Origin: Polyporus tsugae
Lineage: Eukaryota; Basidiomycota; Agaricomycetes; Polyporales; Polyporaceae
Reading direction: 5' to 3'
NCBI GenBank assembly: GCA_024305745.1
Contig: JAHRBS010000012.1
Span: forward strand, 439,001 to 503,000
Length of the DNA: 64,000 bases
Under the pieces are notes generated by a model, which was given only the letters and a program-made list of their open reading frames with translations, was not told where the DNA came from and searched no databases. A program made the translations under genes and the position numbers. This document shows positions 45,925 to 56,044 of this stretch, one piece after another (the first letter of the stretch is position 1; each line of letters starts with the position of its first letter).

Positions 45925-47397
45925 TTACGTCCGCTTTCCGCGCCAGGCGGAACCGAGGACACCGCCGCCCCCGACGCCGAACCCGGCGAACGCGCCGCCG
46001 GGGCCGCCGCCGATCTGTGGGCCCTCACCCGGTCCTGAGACGGGGCTCTTGAACCCTGGCGGCTTGCCTTGGAAGGACGGCCGGAAGGACGACTGCGGGA
46101 CCGCCTGGATGGAGAGGAACTTGTTCGGGACAGGGCGGTCGTCGTTGTTGTACTACACGCATGTCCATGAGTTCACACTTGTTGAGGGAGGGGAAAGGAT
46201 CGCGGGGGATACAGAGAAAGGACAGGTACGCACCTGGAACTCGAGGCCGATGCTGTCCGCCTCGGAGACGTCGAGGAGCTTGACCATCTTGCGGGCGATG
46301 CCGTTGATCTTCTCGAGGTCCTCCTTGGAGCGCGTCCAGAGCTGGATGCGGTCGACCTTGGAGCGGAGGCTGACGACGGCGCCGCAGATCTCGTCGCCCT
46401 CGTCGAGGTCCTCGCCGACGAGGGCCATCGCGAGCCACGACCAGCAGCGGTCGAGCAGCTGCGGGTTGTTCTTCATCGTGAGCACCCACTTGCCGCCCTT
46501 GGCGTTCGCCTCGTCCTCCCACATGGGCTTGATGCCCGACTTGAAGAGGTGGTAATTGGAGTTGCGCTCGAGCTTCGAGGGCGGCTTGAGCCAGTTGAAG
46601 TACCGGCAGAAGGACTCGACGGTGTCGAACTCGCCGATGACGGTCAGCCCCGCCTCGTACTCCTCCGACTCGGGTGCCGTGTAGGTGGCGGTGGTCGGGC
46701 CTTCCGAGGCAGGCGTGAAGGGCATCTTACTCTTCGAGTCGTGGAATATCGTCCTTTAGCATCGCGGAGGCACTTCAGCATCTAAGACACAAGGATGCAA
46801 AAACAAGGAAGCGTACCATGGGTGCTCGAGAGGGTGCTCGGGAGCCTTGATCATAAGACCGGGCGTCTTGGGATCCTCGATGGTCTCCGCCTCGGGGGGG
46901 TTGGCCGTCCCGTCGATGCTGAGGGTTTTCGCCTTTGCGAGGCGGGCGGTGATGGCATCGAGGGACGGGATGTTCTTGTAGCCGACGGGCATCTTCTGCC
47001 TGGGCTTCTTTTCCTCAGTTGCCGTCTCCTGGTTGAGCTGCTCGACCTTGTCCGTCGTCAGTGGATCGCCCTGCTCGCCGAGCGGGGTGCTGCGATCGCT
47101 GTGGGGTGGCGAGACAGAAAGTGTGCTGGGAGACTCGGAGCGGGAGGTCGGGGCGTTGACAGCGACGGAATCAGTGGTGGAAGGGGCGTTGGATGAGGGC
47201 GTAGAGCTCTGGGAGCTGGTGCGGAGGAGCGAGGCTGCAAGGCGGGGGCGGTTCCCTGCAGCGGCGGGCGTAGGTCCGTTCAGGTTGATCCGCGCCGCGA
47301 GCTGGTTGAGAGATGGCATGCGGGTGCTGGCGGAGGGCCGCTCAGACTTTGCGGGGGCATCTTGGGTGGTTGTCGCTGGTGGCGGGGACGTGGACAT
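45925..47397 (-). CDS. eIF4E family cap-binding protein, class II (4EHP-like)
   Basis: An mRNA-cap-binding protein of the 4EHP/eIF4E2 class. Exon 1 encodes a disordered Ser/Thr/Pro leader of about 190 residues, ending EHPLEHPW. The intron (about 80 nt) joins to TIFHDSKSKMPFTP. Then come IGEFDTVESFCRYFNWLKPP, SNYHLFKSGIKPMWEDEANA, KGGKWVL, DRCWSWLAMALVGEDLDEG and DEICGAVVSLR. The stretch HLFKxGIKPMWEDxAN is diagnostic for 4EHP rather than canonical eIF4E. A last exon adds a Gly/Pro-rich tail (GGGPGGAFAGFGVGGGG). Class II members usually compete for capped mRNA and repress translation; this is a family inference. Confidence 0.9.
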
Positions 47398-47923
47398 CGT
47401 TGGGGTCGGTGGTCAAGAGGCTGTCGCTCCAAGGGCGCTCGCAGCTCGCCCCATCACCGGATCCCGCTCGGTGCACGCTCTGTGCGCATTTTTGTTCCTG
47501 ACCACCATGAACCAGCCACTTCTCCTCACCCATCGCCTCCGCTGGCCTCGAGGCTCGAGGCCGCCAACGTAGGGAAAGCAGCCGACCTTACATGCACAGG
47601 TTGCGAAGGACATTCGTGTTTGGACAAGGGGTACCGGTAAGCGAATGCTTATTGTAGGTTTACACGCCGCTACCACGTTCATTGTTCTCGCCAGCGTCCC
47701 GTTGCCGCCTTGCACGATGCCACGGTCCGAGCTGGACTCAATCTTCCGGCGTACAAACGCTATGCCACCCCGTCAATAAGGAAGCTTCCAGCGGCTGACC
47801 TTCGGACGCATTCCAGGCCGAACTGAGACGTATAAAGCCCTGCCCAGCGGCGCCCAGCACTCATCATCCGCCTTGCGTGTTGTCTCCCCTTCCTCTCCCT
47901 ACACCCTCCGTACACCATACATA
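47398..47923. other. Divergent promoter region (4EHP / GH18)
   Basis: About 525 nt. ACGTATAAAGCC near 47,830-47,840 is a plausible TATA element for the chitinase, about 90 nt before its ATG. No coding sequence was seen. Confidence 0.5.
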
Positions 47924-49699
47924 ATGCTCCTCCCCCTTTCCCTTCTGGCTGCGCTCCCTTTCTCCGCAGTATGGGCTGCGCCCATGTGCTCCTTGAAGCC
48001 AGCCTCTGCGACGAGTTCAGCATCAACCCCTACTGGATCGCCTGTTGGCGCAACCGGATCTGGCAGCACCGCCGGCGCCGAGGTCGTCGCCACAACCTGG
48101 TACGCAGGATGGCACGGCACCGACTTCCCACCAGAGAACCTCAGCTGGTCCAAGTACTCTGCTGCCACATACGCCTTCGCGTGAGTCTTTCCTCCGATGC
48201 TCAAAATGTCGAGGCTCATTGTTGGAACAGCGTTACTACTCCGGATGTCAACACCGTCTCCTTGGCTGACTCGGACGAGGAGCTCCTTCCTCGTTTCGTT
48301 GATCTTGCGCACCAGAACGTTAGTATCAATGCACTCATTTTAATGTGCCCTACTTACCGTTCCAACAGGATGTCAAGGCGATGCTCACTATCGGAGGCTG
48401 GACCGGGTCTCAATACTTCTCTTCAGCGGTTGGGACCGCAGCGAATCGCACCGCATTTGTGAACACCATGACCGGTCTCATCTCCAAGTACAACTTAGAC
48501 GGCCTCGATTTTGAGTGAGTCCCGCCCTTCATGAGTATTACTATAATTGTGGAAGTGCGACTCCGGAGCTCCCACTATGCTGCGGCCACCTGAGTCCCAC
48601 TTCCACCGCCACCCCTCGGTGTGACGTTATGTCGCGCCCAACTCTGCACAACAACGCGGAGCATAGTCGTAGCGGGTCATGACGCGCGGCCGTTCCAAGG
48701 GGGAACTACTGGAAGGAAGCGGAACCCGGCTGACCGTAAAATTAGTGGAAATTGAGAGCTTTAGTCGAGTTCCACTTCCACCGTTCTGGTCCCAAATCGT
48801 CTTTCACCTCGTTTCCCCTGAAGTGATGCTAACGCGGACATCGCAGCTGGGAGTACCCTAACAAGCAAGGCGCGGGCTGCAACATCATCTCCGAAGACGA
48901 CAGCCAGAACTTCCTCTCCTTCCTCCAAGCTCTCCGCTCCGCGGTCGGTGACAACGTCACCCTCACCGCCGCCGCGGGCATCACCCCCTTCGCCGGCTCG
49001 GACGGTACCCCCATGAGCGACGTTTCTGGGTTTGCCAAGGTCCTCGACTGGGTCGCGATCATGAACTACGACGTCTGGGGCTCCTGGTCGAGCTCCGTCG
49101 GCCCCAACGCGCCGCTCAACGACACCTGCGCCTCCCCCGCCGACCAGGAGGGCTCCGCTGTCTCTGCTGTCAAGGCCTGGACCACCTCCGGCTTCCCCGC
49201 GAACCAGCTCGTCCTCGGCGTCGCCGCGTACGGCCACAGCTTCAGCGTCTCCAACTCGGCCGCGCTCTCTTCCACCGACTCGAGCTCGACGGCGCTCACC
49301 GCGAACCCCACCTTCGACAAGAGCAAGCAGCCGATGGGCGATTCGTGGGACGCGGTCTCGGCGGAGAGTAACATGTGCGGCGTCGTGACGCCAGCGGGCC
49401 CGTCGGGCATCTTCGACTTCTGGGGGCTCGTCGAGGGCGGCTTCCTGACGTCGAACGGCACCGCCGCGAGCGGCATCGACTACCGGTTCGACGAGTGCAG
49501 CCAGACGCCGTTCGTGTACAACCCGAACACGCAGGTTATGGTCTCGTACGACGACACGCGCTCGTTCACGGCGAAGGGCCAGTTCATCAACGACCAGGGC
49601 CTGCTCGGCTTCGCGATGTGGGAGGCCGGGGGCGACTACAAGGACATGCTTCTCGACGCGATCTCAGACGCGATCGGGATCGAAGAGGTCAGTTGCTGA
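47924..49699 (+). CDS. GH18 chitinase, secreted, intact
   Basis: The signal peptide MLLPLSLLAALPFSAVWA is followed by a short Ser/Thr linker and the family 18 barrel. Barrel motifs are TTWYAGWHGTDFP, DVKAMLTIGGWTGSQYFSS and the catalytic DGLDFDWEYP. The catalytic motif is split by an intron of about 330 nt, and its Glu is the general acid. Then follow LTAAAGITPFAG, WVAIMNYDVWGSW, LVLGVAAYGHSF, SQTPFVYNPNTQVMVSYDD and LLGFAMWEAGGDYKD. About 420 residues, catalytic residues complete. It should cleave chitin outside the cell or in the wall. The intron inside the catalytic motif is inflated by a small inverted-repeat element (48,549-48,781). The disabled paralogue at 7,975 has the same intron position. 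Confidence 0.92.
48549..48781. mobile_element. MITE-like inverted-repeat insertion in the GH18 intron
   Basis: GTGGAAGTGCGACTC at the left end and GAGTTCCACTTCCAC at the right end are inverted repeats (13 of 15 positions). Further copies of the motif lie inside (GAGTCCCACTTCCAC near 48,592). The unit is about 233 bp and has no ORF. I see no clear target-site duplication. The rest of the intron is of ordinary length, which fits an insertion. Confidence 0.5.
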
Positions 49700-50434
49700 G
49701 CGCTGTCTCCTGCTTTCCTTTCCGTCCATTTCTTCCGCCTTTCGGGCGACCCTCCCTCATACCCTTCACGCCCGAGGGTTGCACATGCTTCATCTCCTCC
49801 CCATCTCATACCCACGACAACGATGACCGCTCTCTGGCTGAGCGACGCACAGTCACGTCACATGCCACGACTTCACGGTGGCACTCCGTATTGTATCACT
49901 ATACACATCCCATCATTTGTCATGACTGTCCTTGGGCGCATCTGTCTTTATTTGTAGCGTTATGTTATTGACCGTGCTTGACGCACAGGTTTAGATGAAT
50001 ATATTGTATCCTATTGCAACATGGATGGGTGGTTCAACATCGTCCGCCGCGCTGCAACTTCTCAGGAAGAACATCGAATTCGCGAGCAGACCAACGTCTA
50101 CTAAGGTGAAAACGCGTTTCTTGTTGTATACTAATCTAGGATAGATGCACCGTGTACGCCTGGGGCCATGATTGTGTGTATTAATATTCTAACAATAGAG
50201 GGTATTCATAGGATATGGGTATGCGAACGAAACAGTGCCAGACCAGATCGTACAGGCTACAACCAGGTTACATGAAAAGTCGTATCATGAAATAAGGCAG
50301 AGGATTGAAGGTCTTCAAAAGGACGTCGGCTGGGGTTCCACCCTAATGTAGGACGTCTACACGACAGCGAATCTAGACGAAACATGGACGTCAGCTCCGA
50401 CCGCATCGACGCCCATCCACGGAAACACGAAAAC
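49700..50434. other. Convergent 3' intergenic region
   Basis: About 735 nt. No gene recognised. AT-richer than its neighbours, as expected for 3' ends. Confidence 0.5.
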
Positions 50435-53400
50435 TTACGCGTCACTCCGCCAGTCCTTGCCGTGACGAGCAGTCGCCTCACGCTCCTGCGTGCGGTTGAC
50501 CCATCCCGCAGGGTGGCCCTTGTCGGGCATCAGTGCAGAGGCGCGCCGGGAGACGACCTTGAAGTGCGACCCCTTCTCGTCCGCCTTGCCCTTCACCGAC
50601 TCGGCCTGCTCCTTGTTGCGCTGGAGCATCTGACACATAGGCATGAACAACCGACCGACGACTGCCAGTGAGCACACGCCAACGCACCTCCTGCAAGACC
50701 TGGGTCCGCGACGTGTCCTCGGCCGCCTTGGCCTCCGCCATGCGGTCCCGTACGCCGACGAGCTGCCCGTCGATGTACTCGAGCCCGGTGACGACCGCGT
50801 CCGTGATGGCCTTCTGGAGCTGCCGCTTCACGAGCCCCGTCGCGAGCGGGCGGAGCGTCTTGTACAGCACGTCGTGCTTCGAGTCGCGGATCGAGAACTT
50901 GAGCGTCCCGACCTTGACATGCACGCTCTTCACCTTGAACACGCTCGACCGGTCCTTGTCCGCCGACGCGATGTGCGCGGTGACGGTGAGTCCCTCGCCG
51001 CCGAGCAGGACGTCCGCGAGGCCGGAGTCAGAGAGCTTCGGGAAGCCGGTCTTCTTCTTGAAGTAGAAGGCGACGTCGCGCATGTCCGCCTGGATCTGGC
51101 CGAATGTCAGGATGAACTCGTGATGCTGCTCGTCCCTGTTCCGAGTGTTCAGTAATCGTGGACTGGGATGTTTTAGACACATTCACTCACGTGATGGCGT
51201 TGTACGGGCTGAAGCGGAGGAAGTTGTGCGCTTCCATGCTGATCACGTTGGGGAAGAGGTTGCGGCCGGAAAGCGCAAGGTTCTCGATGACGAGGTCGAG
51301 CGCCTCGTCCGTGTACTCGATGCGTGGGATGGGAACGTAGCCGACCTGATCGATGATGCTGGGCAGGATGACCTTGCGGATGTCCAGCCAGAGCTGGGGC
51401 TTGAACTTGAGGCTACCGTCGCTGTCGAAGAGGAGGTCCTTCGTGAGGCGTGCCCAGTCCTCACCAAACCTTGGAGGTTGCGTGTAAACATGTGGCGCGC
51501 AAAGTAACCCGAGTGAACAAACATACCTCTTGTTGAGCGGGTCTTCGCCCATAGCACGGAACCAATCGCCCGCGGCGCTGAAGAGATTGTCGAAGTGGCC
51601 CTTGTACTTGTCGTCGTAGAAGCGACGGCCGCTCTCCCGGAGGCTGTTCGCCTCATCGTTGCACTTGGCTTCGAGGACGAAACCGGGCTCCATCAAGACC
51701 TAAGACGCACGGTATTAATGAAGCGTAGAGTACTGCCATACACACAATAGACCCACCTTGCGAACATAGGTGTCGACGGAGCAGAACCAGTTCCTGAGCT
51801 CCTCGTCCTGTTGAGCGTCATCGTAAAGTGTCTGTATGGCTTCGCCGATAGTACCGAGACTCCGTCCATTCGCGAAGCGTTCGAGTAGGGTCCGAAGCTC
51901 AGACGTAGCCTGTTTGACTGCAGGGTCGGACATGAGTTTCTGATGGGAATCGACTCCTACGCTTCTCGTGAGCAAATTTGAAAAGGTTCTCGTGAACGGG
52001 ACTTGACTCGCCGTGGCCAGCCCCGGCCTTGCCGTGCGATGCATACTCCTTGAGAAAGTCGAGCAGCCATTGAATGGACTCTTGGTAGTCCTTGCGCTTC
52101 TGGCACTCGACGATGACCTTCTTGCCACGGTAGATGAACTGATCGCGGCGCTCTTCGGGGAAGTAGTCCTCGGCCAGAACGCGCTTAGCATGGTCGAACG
52201 GCTCGTTAGCGCGATCCTTGTGGTCCTGGGGAATACGATCTGTCAGGTTATCCTACAGGCAACATAGGCGTGAGCATCATGGACACCGGACGACTAGATA
52301 TATGCATACCTTGTATTCGCGGAGCTTGTTCATCAGGCCCGACTTCTTCGCCTCTGCGTCTTCGCTGTCCTCTGGACGAGGCTCTCCATCGATCGCGTCG
52401 TCGAGCTCTTCCGCTTGGCGCTCTCCCTCAGCCGGTGTAGCGCAGATACTAATGCCGACACATACCTATAGCCGGGAATGTCTGTACCCTTGCCTTCCCA
52501 GCAGCCCCATCCACGCGCTGCTGAACCTCGTCAATTGCTTCAGCGCCGCTCTGCTCTTGACCGTCCTCCCTGGTGACCTTGGCGCCAGTGCCCAACTCCT
52601 CACGAGGATGTTGAGCGACAGTGGTTCCCGTCCCAGGGATGCTGGCTTCCAGCACCTAGCATCCCATATGAGAATCCATCTAAGCCGTGTGTATGCGCAT
52701 ATACTCACCGGAGTCTCATCAGGGCCAACAATACGCCTACCCTCGGACACCCACTGGTTGGGAGGCGCCGCCTCATCGACCTGGCGAAGACGCTCCCCGT
52801 CCGGCCTGATCGTGTCCACAACCTTGCCCGCGGTGCGCGCCAGGATATCACGACCGATGATCGAGAAGTCCGCGAGGAGCTTCCGGACCTCCGCGTTGGT
52901 CATGACGAGCGAGAGGAGCGTACGGAGGTGTTGGACTGCCTGGCGGCCATCGCCCTTGCCCTTCTCCTTGTCGATCGAGGCCCCTGAAGTGCTCGGCTCA
53001 GGGCCCTTCTTCGCCTGGTCGACGTCGACGGCGCGCGTGTGCCAGACGAAGTTCTGGAAGAGCTCGTCCGTGTTCTTCTGCTGGACCATGAGGCGCGCGG
53101 TCTCGAGGATGTCGCGCGTGTCCTGGACGAGGTGGCGGCCGTCGGGCGAGAGCTCGTCGAGGTCTACGGGCGAGTGCTGCAGGCAGTACCTGAGGGCGCG
53201 GTCGATCTGCTCGTTCGTGGGCATGCGCGACTCGCCCAAGGCCTTGACGACGCCGTAGAAGCGGAGCTTGCGGTCGACGTCGGCCGCCATGGCCTTCTTG
53301 TCGACAGGGTCGACGACGGACATCTGCGCGACGGGGTACGTAGTACGTACGTTGGGTCACTAGACGCAATGAGGTAGGATAAGGAGTGAACACGTACCGC

Positions 53401-53445
53401 CGCGGGCTTGTCACCAATGTCTTTCTGAGCCTGCGGAAGAGACAT
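50435..53445 (-). CDS. HAM1-like protein (Ham1_N/Ham1_C, TULIP-like C terminus)
   Basis: A large helical protein of about 850 residues over some ten exons. Exon 1 is tiny (MSLPQAQKDIGDKPAA). It joins to VVDPVDKKAMAADVDRKLRF, ALGESRMPTNEQIDRALRYC and LVQDTRDILETARLMVQQKN. Later come VRKLLADFSIIGRDILART, KRVLAEDYFPEERRDQFIYR, MSDPAVKQATSELRTLLERF, ALDLVIENLALSGRNLFPNV and NFLRFSPYNAI. The C-terminal part (FGQIQADMRDVAFYFKKKTG, LADVLLGGEGLTVTAHIAS, VHVKVGTLKFSIRDSKHD) fits the fungal HAM1-like family, whose C terminus resembles lipid-binding BPI-type folds. Function is not settled; a membrane or lipid role is inferred from the fold. I end the gene at the TAA after KDWRSDA. A GTAAGT overlaps that stop and could splice to a short extra exon. 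Confidence 0.75.
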
Positions 53446-54236
53446 CGTGAATCGTTCGGGGCGGTGAGAGAGAGTGAAGGTGGAAGAGTATGTGGAGTGG
53501 TGAGGGGGAAAGGCAGCACAAGGATAACGTTGGAGGATCTGGTTGCGAAAACGACAACCTTATATAGAGGAGCCTCAAATGACGAGCTGGACGTCATCCT
53601 TCTCCTGCCAGCCACTTCCGAGTCCGGCAACTCATCCAAGTTTGTCTGCCGCGGCGCGATCATGATGTCAGCCCCGTTCGGTCACATCTACAACATCGGT
53701 CCTGTGAGTGCCATCTGCAGCTGCTTTTTGACCTTGTGAATGCAATTAGATACGTCGAGGGAATCGTGACCTCGTTAGAATGCTCATGCTCAATAGGTTG
53801 TGCGTAGAATCCTATCAGTGCCATGGAGCCAGCTGGCTCCTACGGTACCCGATAGCGACATAGTATGCAGGGAAATTGTCAAGGGGAGGGAACCGTGAGT
53901 CAGTATTGAGTATAGTCAAGGCAGAGCGTTGAGTTCGAAAAGGGTAGAGCAAGGCAAAGTTCAAGGTGTGAGCCGAGGTCAAATTAAGCGCTGGATCGAG
54001 ATAGCAATTCTACCAAACGATCTCCCCAGATTATGGTCTCGAACCCCGCAGTTGGCAGCTAACCCCCCTCTAATGCCGCAATGCGCCAGAGGTGATGGGC
54101 AAGGACATGCAGAGCTTTTTTCATCACCGTTTCTCTACGAAATGAATGATCACCCTGCGCGCCGCAACCTGAACTGAATGGTTTTTTGTGTCGAACTTGA
54201 ATACGTCCAGATTCTTATCTGTACAAAGTATTCCGT
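53446..54236. other. Intergenic region with a tRNA-like relic
   Basis: About 790 nt between the HAM1-like start and the HIS5 3' end. It holds the tRNA-like sequence listed separately and no coding gene. Confidence 0.5.
54034..54092 (-). pseudogene. Possible tRNA-Gly-derived relic
   Basis: On the minus strand an A-box-like TGGCGCATTGCGG, a loop-like CTGCCAA (Gly GCC anticodon context) and a B-box-like GGGTTCGAGACC occur with tRNA-like spacing. The T-stem and the acceptor do not pair and the anticodon stem is mismatched, so it cannot be a functional tRNA. It could be a tRNA pseudogene or a SINE head. Confidence 0.35.
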
Positions 54237-55672
54237 CTACAAGCTTTGCAACGATTCACGTAGCTTAGTCAATACCACTTTGATCTCCTTGTCGCTCCCC
54301 ACCGTAATCCGCACGCATCCCGAGCACCCAGGCTCCGAACCGCGGTATCGCACGACGACGCCTTCCTGCTCCGCAAGGGTCTTGTAGATCTTCTGCGCCC
54401 GGAGGTTGTCCGGCTTTCCGCTGCCGCTCTTCTCCAGGATGGGGACCACGACAAAGTTCGCGTCGTTCGCTCCGATGATCGCCCCAAGCCCGAGAGGTCG
54501 GAGCTCTTCCAAGCCATGAATGAGGTCTTCGCGCGACTTGATCAAAGTCGAGACCTTCGTTTCCATGAGGTCGATGGCAGCAGGCGTGAGGGCGGAGAGC
54601 GCTAATGAAGCAGTGGGGGCAGAGACGTTGTACGGCGCCTTGGTGTTCATCAGGATTTGCACCAGGGCTGGGTGGGCGAATGCGATTCCCAACCTGAGCA
54701 ACGTAGAATATCAGTCACATTATCAAAAGTGAGCACAGAAAGATAAAAACAGTGCCGCTTACCGGATGGCGGCGAGACCAAAGCTCTTGCTGAGCGTCTG
54801 CGTTACACAGAGGTTGTTGTACTCTTGGAGCAACGCTACTGCGCTTGCCTTCTCCTCGGTGGCGAAGTCGATGTATGCTTCGTCAACAATAACGATGCCC
54901 TTGAAGTCTTCATACTCGAGGATGGCACGTAAGGACGAGAGGGAGATCAGCGTGCCGGTGGGGTTGCCTGGTGAGCACAGGAAGACGAGCTTGATTGAAG
55001 GGTCCGCAGAGATGGCCTTTTTCACCTGTCAAAGCGGCGTGGGTACAAGGGAAATCATCAATATCATAATTATCTCCCAGGAAACTCATTGTATGCCAAA
55101 ATGGTAGACCACTTCGGTGAGAATAAGAGAACAAGGGAAGCTCACACCTCTTCGACGTTCAAAGAGAACCTTCCCTTCTCACCGCCCTCTCCCTCATCTC
55201 CGTTCAACACCAACGGCACCTTCACGACGCCTACGTCGTTCACCTGCGCGCACACCGAGTACATACCATACGTCGGCGGCGTGATCAGGATCTTCTCCGT
55301 ACCGGGCACGACGCACACTCGGATGAGCAAGTCGATAACCTCGTCCGAACCGACCCCAAGGAACACATAGTCAGTTCCGGGGAGTCCACGGAGCTCCGCT
55401 AGCCGCGTCTTGATAGGGTCGTGTGTCGGGGAGGGGTAGCGGTGAAGATCGAGGCTGAGGGTGGACTGGATCTCAGGTTCGAGGCTCGTGGACGAGGGAA
55501 TGGAGTGTCCGAGCGCATTCTCGTTCGCATCGAGGAGGATGCCTTCCGAGTAGTCGTCGCGCGCGCACCTGTACGGGTGAAGGGCGAGGATGTTGGGACG
55601 GATGACCCGCTCGATGTCGAAGTGGGCGGGCTTTGTGGGGTAGCGGTCGGTAGCAAGGCCGAGGATAGGCAT
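54237..55672 (-). CDS. HIS5: Histidinol-phosphate aminotransferase
   Basis: PLP enzyme of histidine biosynthesis (imidazole-acetol phosphate to histidinol phosphate). Motifs are VIRPNILALHPYRCARDDY, ILLDANENALGHS, LHRYPSPTHDPIKTRLAEL and YVFLGVGSDEVIDLLIRV, then ILITPPTYGMYSVCA. Exon 2 has VFLCSPGNPTGTLISL, GIVIVDEAYIDFAT and the PLP-lysine segment TQTLSKSFGLAAIR. Exon 3 runs LGIAFAHPALVQILMNTKAP to VVRYRGSEPGCSGCVRITVG. About 420 residues, intact. I start at MPILGLATD (55,672). The upstream extension in the same frame is unlike the family and probably leader. Confidence 0.94.
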
Positions 55673-56044
55673 GTTTGCAGGAGAAAAGTTTCCGGAAACG
55701 GAGTCGGTGCTGCTACTTGAGAGCGTCGAGAGGCAGTAGGAGGAAAGGGGAAGAAGGGTGCGTCTAGAGCAGGCATGACTCACATTGTCTAGCAACAAGC
55801 GATCGCCAGTGGTCTGAATGAGATCAGCTGCGAGCGGAAGAGTGCGTTATTGAAATCGCCCGTCATTGGTCGGTGATTAGATAAGGCAATTCATCACCAT
55901 CGATCCCCACTCAAATTGGCGCAGGGCGCCTCTGCCTGGCAGTGGCTGGTGTAATATCCTCCTCTCTTGCCTCCGTCGCACACCTGCTTTATCTACCCCG
56001 TATCCCAGAAACAGCCTCCACACCTGCTGTGAGCGCGCTCAAAC
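55673..56044. other. Divergent promoter region (HIS5 / MYND gene)
   Basis: About 370 nt between two outward-facing genes. No coding sequence was recognised. Confidence 0.5.

Noticed and set aside
50257..50436. Extra 3' exon of the HAM1-like gene via GTAAGT overlapping its stop
   Set aside because: The splice is possible but the encoded tail (LSCRRPTLGWNPSRR) is not like the family; the TAA is the simpler end.
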